Positions 25,381 through 37,290 of a DNA stretch of 64,000 bases are shown piece after piece (within the stretch, counting starts at the first letter, position 1; the number at the start of each line of letters is the position of its first letter). The stretch is from Zygnema circumcarinatum. Its lineage: Eukaryota; Streptophyta; Zygnematophyceae; Zygnematales; Zygnemataceae. Where the stretch lies: the NCBI GenBank assembly GCA_037447605.1, contig CM074805.1, forward strand, positions 3,274,273 through 3,338,272, written 5' to 3'. The notes beneath the pieces were generated by a model. That model did not search any database. It was not told where the DNA came from and saw only the letters and a list, made by a program, of their open reading frames with translations. A program made the translations under genes and the position numbers.

Positions 25381-26573
25381 CTGCAACGAATCAATGAATC
25401 ATGAATACAATGAATTAAATCTTGGAAAATGAGTAAGCAGAGGGTCCATGTCCTAGAGCTTCAAGAGCATGTCGTCCACGTTCTGTGCCAACACAAATAA
25501 AGATTCCAATTAACGCTATGCTTGTCTCAAGCAAGCGCATATTTCCAAGGCGAGGCAATGTGGACTTCAAGTAAGTTTTCAAGCGTGTTCATGCCAGTAT
25601 AACTAAATGAAGCAGAAGTCAATACAGGCAAGCCTACTGAGTTACTCCACTTCTCGTCCAAAGCCTCCAACGATCCACCACCAGCTATAGTCCCTCACCC
25701 TGAAGCAAGACTCTGACTCTGATTTCCCCCTCAAGCATCTCCAAATCAGCCTCAGACAGTTGGGTGGCTTCCTTTTTCTCTCTCTTCCCTAGCCTTCTGC
25801 AACTTCCATCCTCATTTTGAACGTTTCTTATCGTTCCACCTCTCCAACCCCTTGATCTCTGACCCCTTGACCTCCAAGACTCGCTCCCCTTTAACCCTCC
25901 GATTTTCCCCTGATGCCACGAGACTGCGCCTCACTTCCTCCACGACTTCAAGCCCAAAACCCATCCCATCCCTCGCTCCCTCCTTCCCTCAACCACACAA
26001 ACCCTTCCATGCCCTCCCCCCTCCCGCACCGCATCTCCACTCCCTCCCCTCCCTCTCCTCCCCTTACCCGCCTCCGCAAGGTCGCACGTGCCATGGCGGC
26101 CCGCTCGGCTTCCCCCGCCCGGCATGGTCCTCCGCGAGCGCCACGTGGCGCGGCAACTGCAGACGGCGGGCGGGCGGTACGGCGGCGGAGGTTACCGGTG
26201 TACGTCCTCGTGTCGTGTTCTTGTCTCGCTCTGCCGCTTGCGCGGCCGCCCGTCCTCCCCCTCCGGCACAGGCACAGCGCGGGAATTTCCGGTTCCAGCC
26301 TGCCTGCCTTTCAGGGGAGGGGCCGTACGGCGCGCGTGCGGGTGCGCGTGCGGCACGCGTCCAAGGGCGGGCCGAGGGCGACTGGGCGAGGCAGTGAGGC
26401 AGAGGCAGGCGGAGGCAGCGAGCGACCGAGCGCGGGGACGGGACTGGGTCACTTGGGTCACTGGGTCACTGAGCCCGGGCGGGACCCACCGGGCCGGACG
26501 GCCCGCGATTGGACGGGCCACACCGGTTGTTGGCGGGTTGTTGGGCGCCGGCGCGGGCGTGCGAGCGGGCATC
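25381..26573. promoter_or_regulatory. likely 5' region of the AT-hook/C3Hc3H gene
   Basis: Pyrimidine-rich then GC-rich DNA upstream of the minus-strand gene, with a perfect GCGCCACGTGGCGC palindrome centred near 26145. The same palindrome type recurs upstream of other genes in this window. No TATA element is obvious. Frames of 180-270 codons here are GC artefacts. Confidence 0.4.
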
Positions 26574-27309
26574 ATGGCATGGCATGGCAGGGCATGGCAT
26601 GGCATGGCAGGGCATGGCATGGCATGGCAAGGCATGGCATGGCATGGCAAGGCATGGCATGGCATGGCAAGGCATGGCATGGCTGGGCATGGCATGGCAT
26701 GGTAGGGCATGGCATGGCATGGTAGGGCATGGCATGGCAAGGCATGGCATGGCATGGTATGGCATGGTATGGCATGGCATGGCATGGCAGGGCATGGCAT
26801 GGCATCGCATGGCATGGCATGGCATGGCATCGCATGGCATGGCATGGCAAGGCATGGCATGGCATGGCATGGCAGGGCATGGCATGGCATGGCAAGGCAT
26901 GGCATGGCATGGCAAGGCATGGCATGGCATGGCATGGCATGGCATGGCATGGCATGGGGCATGGCATGGCATGGTAGGGCATGGCATGGCAAGGCATGGC
27001 ATGGCATCGCATGGCATGGCATCGCATGGCATGGCATGGCATGGCATCGCATGGCATGGCATGGCATGGCAAGGCATGGCATGGCATGGCAAGGCATGGC
27101 ATGGCATGGCAAGGCATGGGGCATGGCATGGCATGGCAAGGCATGGCATGGCATGGCAAGGCATGGCATGGCATGGCAAGGCATGGCATGGCATGGCATG
27201 GCATCGCATGGCATGGCATGGCATGGCAGGGCATGGCATGGCAAGGCATGGCATGGCTGGGCATGGCATGGCATGGCATCGCATGGCATGGCATCGCATG
27301 GCATGGCAT
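26574..27309. repeat. ATGGC pentanucleotide array
   Basis: About 735 bp of tandem GGCAT/ATGGC pentamers with frequent single-base variants (GGCAA, GGCAG, CGCAT, GGTAT) that often recur every 15 bp, suggesting expansion as trimers of the pentamer. The unit contains no stop in any frame, which produces long spurious frames on both strands. It lies between two tandem minus-strand genes. Confidence 0.95.
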
Positions 27310-28839
27310 GTGCTGGAGGAAGGCCTGGCCTGGCCTTCGAGCTCTCGCGTGACCCGTTCCTCGTGGTTCTCTAAGTTATGTTTGTCCATGTAACATTTGA
27401 TGGCCTCGCCCTCGTGAATTCAATGAAATTTCCCTCCCATTTTCCTTCTTCTGTTAGTCGCCCTTTCCTTCGTACAATCTCATGACACCAACATCGTGGG
27501 ATCAAAACAATTCATTTTTCCCTCCTTCATGCATTGCGAGCCATGCGATAGCCGTCCGAAGGGCACAAGAGCAATTTGACCGGCAATCCTCTCGCCCCAA
27601 TGCTAACCACGACTTCGTATAGCAGATAGGAATCCAAACCTATCGCTCACAAAGGAAGCTGACTTCAAACAAAAAATATTTATATATACATATGTAAAAC
27701 CACCAAGGGCTCTGTTTCTAAGAACCCGTTTTTATCGAAAACTGTTTCATTCTGTCGTTTGCGAGGAAAAGCGACACACCACCACTTACAAGGCCTTGGA
27801 ACTTTTCACTTTTTAACCTATTTTTCAGCATATGCAAATGTCAACTTTTTCCCTGCACAAATAGGACAAACACAAACCAGGCAGACTAAAAACGAAGCCA
27901 GTTTACACGGCTCATTGTGAACGACGTCACGAGACTTTCCTGTACATGTCTAGTTTCCATAACAGGCACGAAAACGTATTTATACAGAGCTGGGACACTT
28001 GGGGTGCTTCAATCGCCGAGCTGCGGCTCTCTTCTGACCCTCCTATGGGACACAACCCCCCTAACTCCCTCATCCTGACACCCTCTCGTCATCGTTTTAT
28101 TCCATACAGCAGACGAGGTTAGGCCGCAGCCAATCAGAGCAGTCCTCCTCGAGCACTGCCTGCTGTGCTGGGAAGCAGGCACGAGGTCATCAGAGCGCAT
28201 GAGATGACCATTGCCTGACTCGCAGCGCTATTCTGTTCTGTTCCCCAGTATCTTGTCCTTTCAGACTCTTCCGAGGAATTTGTGCATCCCAACTTGAGAT
28301 GTTTGTGAGCAGCTTGCATGTTCCGCCTCTCTCGGTATCTCATTCATCACCCTCCCAATGTTTTTCATTCAGCTATCCCGCAAAACTCTTGTCACCATCT
28401 ACATCGAATTCTTTTTCCGTAAGATCACATTTACCTCCTCTCACAGGCCATCTAGCCTATCTGCCCTCTCAGCTCGTCCTTCACTGGTCCACATCGTACC
28501 TTCTGTCTGCACAAACTACAACATCTTTCTGTTCAACGAGAACAAGCGGTCACGGCTTTTATCACCAATTTCAGTGATGGAACCCTTACAAGACCTGCAG
28601 CAAGATACAACTTCCATTCGAATCGTACCCAGCTCCCGCAACACTGGTAACCTTTGTGCTGTCTCTATGTTTGCGATGTCCTCATGGCCGCAAGATGATA
28701 TAAGTTCCACATAGAACACGTTCAGGGTTTCCTCAGTTTCCCCACTCCTGTCCCATTCCATGATTTCACCTGCGCAGCTTTCACCGACCCTCTCCCTCTA
28801 ACAATGCCTTGTTCCTTCTTTCAGTGCCCCGTCCTCCTC
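27310..28839. other. intergenic, 3' of the B3/AP2 gene
   Basis: About 1.5 kb with no supported gene. It should contain the 3' UTR of the minus-strand B3/C3Hc3H/AP2 gene. It includes an AT-rich patch (AATATTTATATATACATATG near 27670). Confidence 0.5.
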
Positions 28840-31800
28840 CTAGGACTCTACACCTGCTTGACACGTGTCAGAATTTGCATGTGCAAAATTTGTCTTTGCC
28901 TGCGGACCCCACTGTTCTCGCGCTGCGCAGTCGTATACCTTCGCGGCAGCCATTGCGGTAGGGAAGCTTCCGAGCTGAATCTTCCAGCCAGACTCACTGC
29001 AAGGAATTTCAGCAACAAACTTTCCGGAGTCTGTTCTGCGAATTCCAACGTAAGTGACATCACTGCACATCGCAGTCTGAGCTGGGAATGTCGAGATTTT
29101 GGATTCAGCTGGAGGGAAAGGGAGTTGCTCAAGACCAGCATCGCTCGGATAGTCTTTGCTGACCCCTGTTTGAAAAAGAGAGGAACGTGCTGATTTGCCT
29201 GAATCGCCACATTGTTGTGCACGCTTGAGGCCAGTGACTTCCCTTCGACTTCCACACTTCCCCACTACTTGCAATGCTGTAACTTTTGATATAGAGCGCT
29301 TCATGCTTTTGGAAAACTCATCAGCGTTAAGCCCTTCATACTCCGTGACTTCCTCACAATGACCAACGTTCCCTAGCAATGAGAGCCTTTTGCTTGTAAG
29401 AGGCTGAGCATGCTTGCCCCCTCCACGATTCAGAATGAATCCTTCAGTTTTTGGGACACACATTGCGGGTTCAGGGTCTTTTGGGCTTGAGCCGAAACCA
29501 CGTTTGAGCCTAGAAAGTCGCCGGTTTCGGACCTCTGTGAAAGGATGATCTTGGTCACTGTCCCGGTGATTACCGGTCTTATTAGTGGGTTCTTCATCAG
29601 GAGGAGGCATATAAGAGGTGATAAGAGGTGGGTGCCAAGATAGTGGAATGATTTCATGCGCAAGAGTGGCTGCTGCAACAGCCTTAGAAAATTCCCCGCC
29701 CTGGAGAAGACCTCTCAAGTGATTGGCAGTTCCCAGGGTTGCAGCTTCCGGCCGATGCAATAGACAATACCTACAGAAACAACCCAATTGTTCTGTCAAT
29801 GATCATGAGACATTTAAAAAAGGGCGCCTGTTTCTACATCAGAGTACATTCGCAGCAGGCAAAGGGTATCGCACTCAAAGTAAACACAAATGCGTCATGA
29901 AGTGGTGTACCTGGGATTGGAGTTATTCACCCAAACGGGCATTGAACAGTTGTACCGTTGCGGCTGCTTCTGCTTCGCCTCTGAATTACCCCCACCTCCA
30001 TATTGGCATCGATAGTATGGAGAAAAGGCATCCTCCAGAATGTGCCGAATGCAGAACCTGAACCCTGTCATAGAGAGCTGAGTGCATCCTCCTTGGGATC
30101 GACAGGGAGATATTTGTAGATCTGACGGGTATGCCATCTCGTCACATTTCCCTTTCTTCGCCATGGCTTCTTCATCATCCTCACCAGACCATTCCTCTAA
30201 CTCTCCCATTTTCCTGTGTCGAGCTTCCTCTAAACACTGTTTATCCGCTATCTTCATCGCTCCATCCTCTGCGTTCAAAGTGGTGATGCGCAAATGCGTA
30301 GACGAGACGACTTCAATCAACAAAACAGTGCCTGTCACAACTTCATTTGCCTTAGCGAATGCATGCCAACCACTTCGGAGACGCACATTCTGGTTTTTGG
30401 ATCCGTATGATTCCCACGCCATCCTCCACTTGCGGCCGCGTTCATCTTCCACCGACAAAGGTCCATAACTTCCAGGAAGAAACTGCTTCATGAAAGGCAC
30501 GGGCAGATCCTGACCCATGCCAAAATGCAAGACTTCAAATCAGACCGCCGCTAGGAGAGCATGACATGATACCTAAAAAAACGACATGATTCTATTGGGT
30601 TTATACAGCCAACATGGTTTGAGAGCAAGCAAGCTACGAATAGGGCTGATATGTACGGTAGTAGCTTCATCGATCCACAACGGTACAAGGTTTAGGAGGA
30701 AGTTGTGAGACAGAATAACATACCATGTATTTCAACAAAGTCTGATACTTTGGTACTCTTTTGGCACAGGATGGCCAAAAACCGCGCTTGGCTTTTAGCA
30801 TTTGTAGAATGTAAACAAGCTCTTTGTGGTGGTAAATGCCCGAGTCAATCAGAGGTACATATAGACGGTCTATAGAGACCTCATTGTTGACAACGGCCAT
30901 TGTCAAATCCTCGTCCTTTTCACCGACAAACACGTATTTTTTTCTTTGTGTTGCACGAGATAATTTGACCAATTCAAATGGTATTGCTGATGGCTGCATC
31001 CTGCAGGACCAAGGTACGCAGTCATAACACATTCTTGACCTCCTTTCCCTCGATCTCATTTCACTATCCTATCGTGAGAGCTAATCAAGAACAGCAGATA
31101 CTGAAGCTGTGACCGGTGCCGCTTCAAGTGGATATTACTCCTTCTACAACGGAACTCCAATAGATGGCAATTGTGCTGGTCTGAAAACATACATTCCGGT
31201 CTAGAGGACTTGTCATTCATACTCAGGGTTGTCCTGAAATCTAAGTGTTTTGACAAAGACGGTAGCACATAATCAAGGCCTGCGCTAAGTCTAAATGCAC
31301 AACTCTGAACTGTAAAAGCTAAAAGACCAAGTACAAGAGCTGTAGCAGCAAAACCCAAGTGAGCACATGGAAGAGGCGTTAATGCAACTTCGTTGAACCC
31401 TACCGTTGTGAACGAATACCGGGTCTGACTCCGTCACCAGATTCTTCTTTTGTTGGCTCTGATTCCATGGCAATCTCTGTCCCAACCATTCCATTTCCAG
31501 AGATATGCTTTCCGCTTTCCCCATCTGCAACACCAGTCCCTTTAGAAAAGGTCTCACACTGTACTAATCCCCTTTCAACCGACTCCTCTTGACGTCCAGT
31601 GCGTGCCATCTTCACATTCAAATCCTCAAAACCCACCTCCCTTTCTGAAATTGTGCACTGTTCTCCCCCTGCAGATTGCGCTCGCATCTGCGCAAATCCA
31701 ATGTTTGTTGCCTCCTCAGCTCCTCCAGAAGCCGCTTCCTTCGTCTCTGCTTCCTTGAGGGAAGCAAGTCTCTGGAAATCCTCTTTTTCAGTGTTCATTA

Positions 31801-34800
31801 TGATGTCCTCAACGATAGGCTCTGTCACCTCGCCTGAAAGTCCATTCTCTACCATGTTTTGACCAGCTCCAACATCACTCACCTTCGCAATTTTGACATC
31901 GGATGCGGCCTGACGCTGAAAACCACCTTTTCCCAAGGTCGCTTCAGTTCTTACTGGGACACATCGCTTTAGCATTTCTTCCGACTGTCTGCAGTTTGCC
32001 ATCTCCTCGCCATCTCCAAAATCAAATTTCTCCGTCACAACCTCCTTAAGAGAGGTTTGCCTTTGGACTACCGCCATTTCAGTGTTAGCCAAGTTCGCAT
32101 CAACTTCAACAAACGTTTTTTCCATCCCAGCTTCCATACACGTTGCGCCCTCTTGAGAAACCTCTTGTTGAAAGGCTGTCTCCGTTCCCTCTGATAACAA
32201 GTTTTTGCTTATCTCGTCTCGACTTCCACCATTCCTCATTATTTCAAGGCCAACATACTCTAATGACTCCCAACGTGCCGCACGTTCACACCTTTCTTCA
32301 GAGTTCCTCAGATATGATGTTTGTCCCACTTCAGCAGAAGGTGTTTCCGCAGAAACACGTCCCACTTCAGCAAAAGGTGTTTCCGCAGAAACACATTCCA
32401 TTGCTACCCCTTCTCTACCGCCTGCTCGCTGTTCAATACTCAGATCGCCATTTTCTACCTGGAAGTTCTGACCACCTCTACTTTCAATATACGACTCCAA
32501 CTGAGCCCAAGGAGCGCCACTCTGCATGCGGAAGACAACAACTTTGAAAACTTGAACTTGAAACTTGAAACTTGAACTTGAAAGCTTTGCCCCATTCAGT
32601 AGTTCGAAGAGGAGAACATCCCCTGCAAGCAGTCCTTTCGCCATCGCAAAGTCCAACCAGCCGCGCTGCAGGTGTGGATTCCTCCCTGAACTTTCAAACT
32701 TCCAAAAGGCATCCCAACGCTTCCCCGCATCATCTTCCAGGGCCACTTCTCCCGCATTTCCCTTCACGTACTTGTGGAAAAATTGCGCCGGCAAAGCCTG
32801 GAGAATACCCCCCCGGATGAAGAAGAAAAGAATGAGATGATCCAGTTAATTGTACGGTTAAGAAACCCTTCTGTGGATGCGAACCCTATTGAAAGATACA
32901 GTCGCATAACCCAGGGATTGTATTCAGACCAACAAGTATTCATGACGATTCTACGGGTTTCTCATCCAAAGCACTCTTGATCCAGTTCATTGCCCCAATT
33001 CGCAACTTCAAAAAAGCGTCTCCTATCAAAGAAAGGCAGCCAGGTTGTGAAGTACATTTTTGGTTCTAGTTACAGGAGCTATGTGACACCTGTCACCAAA
33101 TATGAACAAAATGTTTCTAAAGACCCTGACGTAACACATGAATGCCCAAAGCAACTCTACCCCCCACTTTCTGTCACCGTCCTAAAGCCTTAAAATATTC
33201 CCCTAATCCAGTTTCTTGTGGAATGGAAATCTTGAAGTCAAAGTCAAATGTACTCAAGGATGCCCGATAGAACTATCGCTTAAAAAGTAACTAACGTTGC
33301 TGGCATTAAAATATCTGGCACTGATATTCTTTCTATACCATCCTTCTTCCCCTACTGTGCTCACCATAATCACCAACCAAAAGCGACTAGAGCAAAGGTG
33401 ACATTACCATGCCTTTGTTTGTCTTCAAGAAATCTGTTGGAGTCATCACCCTTGCGAATGAAGGGTGACGAGTCCATAACCCCTCAATCGCCGTCATTAG
33501 CGATTCAGCTCCATCCCGTGCATTGGGGTTGTGCGTAGTGCATGGTTGATGCCGGACACTCCCATTCTCAATCCTACTATTGAAAATCACTCGCCCTTTG
33601 TCAGATTGAGACGTTTGTTCCTCCTTCCCATGTAAATCCACCACCTGTAGCGGACTACTGCTTGACGGGTTCTGAACTCCCGCTGTCTGCAAAGTATTCC
33701 CCTGTGAGCATTCGAAATTGCAAAGGGGGAGGCCTGCGACTTTACACCGTTTACTTTCCTTCCTGTCTCCAGTTGTAAGAGCATCATCCGATGCCACCTG
33801 TCCAGACCCACCATCACTGCTTGAGCCTGCGACACGTGGCCTACCTGCAGGAATTCCAAAACCAGGCATCCCGAGACTTCGAAAACGACGTTTTTTGGCT
33901 TTTCCTCGAGCATTTGCTGCAGCCGGTTCGGAAGGACCCGCTTGGAGGGGAACATCTTGGGATTGTGTTAACTCATTCGGAACACACTGCGCAAAACGAT
34001 CGTGCATGCCATCAAGAAAGGAGAAGAAACATGCCGCGTGAAATGAAAACTACCAATTGGATCTAAATAACGCACTCCTATATTTGTTAACACTTGCATG
34101 ATACAGCATCTGAACTCAGCACGTTCCCTCTATTCCGTGTGCCTTGTGTTATTCTCACTGCTATCACATTTCTTTCTGAACAAATCCACTTGCGTATTTG
34201 CTGCCCAAATAGCATGTCAAGGCGTGTGACGGGTTGTGGAACACTGACTTGACAGGGCACCTCACCTTGCTTTTGTCAAGCGTTGCAATTTGCATACCCC
34301 TCTCCATTTGCGCACGAACGGGAAAGGTAACTCTCACTTTTTCCTTTCCAATGACCTCAAAAAGAAGAACCTCTCCTTGCTCAATCTTATGCGCCTGCGC
34401 GAATTCATTCCAACCCTGGCAGATACTAAACTGTCTCCTCCCAGTAACCCCATGGGATTTGACCAAATATTCTCGCATCAGATAACTAGCTGGCCATTTT
34501 CGCCCCGATTCATCTTCCAAGGTCATCCTCCCTTTTTCTTTTCGCCAATACTTGGGAATAAACCACAGAGGGAAAACCTGCAAGGAAAACAAGCGCAAGC
34601 AAGAACACAGTACGCAGTAAGCAACACGAAGCACGCTGCAAGAAACGCTCGCCTCACTCCGTTCCCCGTGTGTTGCAAACCACCCACGTGTCACTAAGCT
34701 GTAGCTGCAAGTACACTACATAAAACATAAAGGAGTTCGAAAAGGGACTACAAAAAAGCAAAACATTGGGTTGTGCCTTGCGGAAGTGAGCTGTTTCCAT

Positions 34801-35752
34801 GGCTAGATTCATCCTAGCAAATCGAGTCAAGCTAGGAAATTACGAGCAAAAGCACACAGTCCTTATCTGTGTAACATTCGTCCCCCTTCCTATTTTGAAA
34901 TGGCTCATCTAGCACAAACCATTGTTCAGTTGATCTACTCTTCATGGAAAAAAGTTGGTCATGAAGTTTAAAAGAGCTTGCACCTCCACCTAGGGAGAAA
35001 TGTTTCACGGGCTGATGCGTACATAAAGAGCTTAACAGCTTCGAGTTTTTGCACGCATGAATTGTGTGTTTGACATCACGAAATGAAAATATTATACAGA
35101 ATACTTGCACATGTATGTGAGTGAAGTACATGCAAGGAGTACAATTGTTACGATGTGAACAGCTATACTACACTATTGAAGAAAATATGTAATTCTGATA
35201 ATCCTCGTTATTTTTTGATAAGTTTCCTTATAACAGTTAAACAGTTAAGTTGCAGAAGATGGTCAAATGTGACAGTGTGGATAGATGGGTAAAAATGGGT
35301 AAATGCCAACCTTTCAGTTAAAATTAGAAAGCACGATTAAAGAATGGAAGGTCAGACATAGATGAGCTCAATTTCGTTCAAGAATGTTAACTTAGACATG
35401 CTGGATGAAAAATGTGTGGCACGACCAAGTGGACAGTGCTCGGTAATGCTCAAGGTAGGAGTGACAGGGAGCCATCCTGAACAGGGTCTATAGGTAGTTA
35501 CATTGTACTAATGTGAAACAAGAGCAACACTCATTCGGGTGTCGAATTGGACGGAGTAGTAGGAGTGTCTCTTACCACGGGGACTTGAGGTCGATGGAGA
35601 AGCGACGTCCTTGGAATTGTCCTAGCAAGAGAGGGGTATTCCGTCTTCACGCCTTTAAGAACTTCAGCAATATACCTTTTGTCATCAATTTTCTTAGCAC
35701 AAATGTACGGCTCAAAGGTGCTGCCTTGGTCTTCCTCCATGCAGCCTATTAT
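28840..35752 (-). CDS. triple-B3, C3Hc3H and AP2 fusion protein (5' end open)
   Basis: Seven exons, 35576-35752, 34266-34577, 33408-33986, 31404-32797, 30724-31000, 29911-30509 and 28840-29770, all with GT-AG borders, join in frame to 1422 residues plus an unresolved N-terminus. Domains: B3-1 about 35-150 (FIPKYWRKEKGRMTLEDE, SGRKW); B3-2 about 335-447 (PSFARVM, then FHKYVKG, LEDDAGKRW); B3-3 about 903-990 (FMKQFLPG, VEDERGRKW, GWHAFAKAN); C3Hc3H with C1049, C1055, C1066, H1069, C1081, C1101, C1115 and H1118; conserved block GGEFSKAVAAATLAHE; AP2 about 1351-1412 (TYVGIRR, GKFVAEI, LGSFPTAMAAAKVYDCAARE, NF). B3 and AP2 are plant sequence-specific DNA-binding folds. C3Hc3H is known from INO80D/KANSL2 chromatin subunits. 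Nuclear transcription or chromatin function is inferred. The 15 kb-scale neighbour on the same strand shares the C3Hc3H module and its intron. RAV factors also combine AP2 and B3, but in the order AP2 then B3 and without the zinc module. The N-terminus may begin at the Met in IIGCMEED or in an upstream exon. Confidence 0.82.
32325..32398 (-). repeat. 33 bp coding tandem repeat in the B3-2 exon
   Basis: Two near-identical copies of a 33 bp unit encode VSAETPFAEVG and VSAETPSAEVG downstream of the second B3 domain. This is a short in-frame duplication in a disordered, acidic linker. Confidence 0.85.
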
Positions 35753-37290
35753 CTGCGGAGAAGTTCAGCTTAAATGGGATTTGAAACAAAGGAATGCACT
35801 CCCAGTCCTACAACTCTGACAGAGGAAGTAACATGCCTCATTAATATAGCAGCTGCAGCACACTACACTTGACCAAGTAATGACAGACTCAAAACAGCAA
35901 ATTTCCCCTCGAACTTAAGGTGCTTTCCACTCTACTGGAATTGAAAGGACCAGTCTGCTTAACCTAAGCAGGCCCTTTACTCCCTCTGCCACATTTTGCG
36001 ACATCTTTCACCAAACAACCACGACTGCGAGACTCCCTTCCGATATGTACGCACGGGTACTGGAAAGCACTACTGCACTTGAAATCACTGGAAAGCACTC
36101 CTGCACTCGCTATTCCTCCTCTTCGTCTCGTGGCGGGAAGAGCTGGAGAGGCCCCGAGAGAGCAGGAAGGAGAGGGAGAGGGAGAACGCGGGAGGGCGAG
36201 GGAGAGCGGCAGGCCCGGGCCGGGGCCGGGGCGGTGGCGCGCAGGAGGGCACGCCCCCGCCCCCGTTCACACGGAGGCGACGGAGCGGGAACCGGCGACC
36301 ATGGGATGGATGGATGGATGGATGCCATGGGATGGGATTGGCTGTGAGGGACCGGAGGGAGGGATGTGCCGTGTGACCATGTCGCCATGTCCATGCGCTT
36401 CTCGTCGAGGCCATGAGGCCATGGGCATGAGGCCGATGGTTTGTTTGGTTTGCAGTGCGGGCGGTACTGTGTACTGTGCTCTTGGTTGGCGAGGCGGCAA
36501 AGTACGAAGGGCAGTCAGCAGTCGCCAGCCACCTTGGGTTGGACGTTGGAGACACATGCTATAGCTTTCAGTGACGGAGACTGTGCAAGCGACTGTTCAA
36601 AGGTGCCGCTGCTCATGCAAACGTTGTCTTTGTCGCCCTGTTTTTAAATTCGGCTTAGCGTCACCTGACCACACTAACAGCTCATTCAAGGCTTTCCATG
36701 ATACAAGCTCTTGCCCTCTCCAATTCCCATGCCGAAATTAGCCCTTATCATGATGCAACGGGGGAATTGCAGGTAGTAAAAGCTACAGCCGTATCCCAGG
36801 CCACACATTAGCCCACTTCAAAAAGCAGTCAAACCAAAAACCCACTATGTTCTGAAAATCCCCATCACAGACTGAACTGTTCCATGTCGTACGTGACAAA
36901 CTGAATCACTTCCCAATAATTTGCAACTTCACTTTCTGGATATGAAAGTTCCACTCCTACTTGAAATAGAAACCTTCTTAAGTAGCCAAAAGAATAGTCG
37001 CAAGCCCGGCTTTCTTATGGCAGCTGCAAAATTCCTTTTTGAATGCTTTAGCACAATCTATTCAAGTGTCAAGTACTCCAGCTTCAGGCTCCTAGCGTCC
37101 TCCCTAACGTAGATCCTAGACATGTCGTCATACCTGCAACAATGCGCTGCAGACTCAATACCTTACGGGCATTGCTGCTGATAGTCTTTGTCACATAGAC
37201 GGAAAGGTCCCCTGTTCTCCTGCTTCATCATCATGACCCGCCAAAGCTCCTCCAACCAAACCCGTTGTATGTTTACACTACCAAGTAGCT
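35753..37290. other. unresolved 5' region of B3/AP2 gene and intergenic
   Basis: Contains a GC-rich block at 36120-36310 with GGGAGAGG-type purine repeats and a GGAT tetramer run near 36302-36335. By position this is likely promoter and 5' UTR of the minus-strand B3/C3Hc3H/AP2 gene, possibly with a first coding exon I could not identify. From about 36600 to 37290 I see only intergenic DNA and the 3' flank of the mL40-like gene. Confidence 0.4.

Noticed and set aside
26088-27393. Long frames on both strands rich in Met-Ala-Trp-His-Gly or Met-Pro-Cys-His-Ala
   Set aside because: Products of the stop-free ATGGC pentamer array.
17763-35752. Both C3Hc3H genes as a single giant gene
   Set aside because: The B3/AP2 gene ends in a proper stop after its AP2 domain, and 3.5 kb with a pentamer array separates it from the next open exon.
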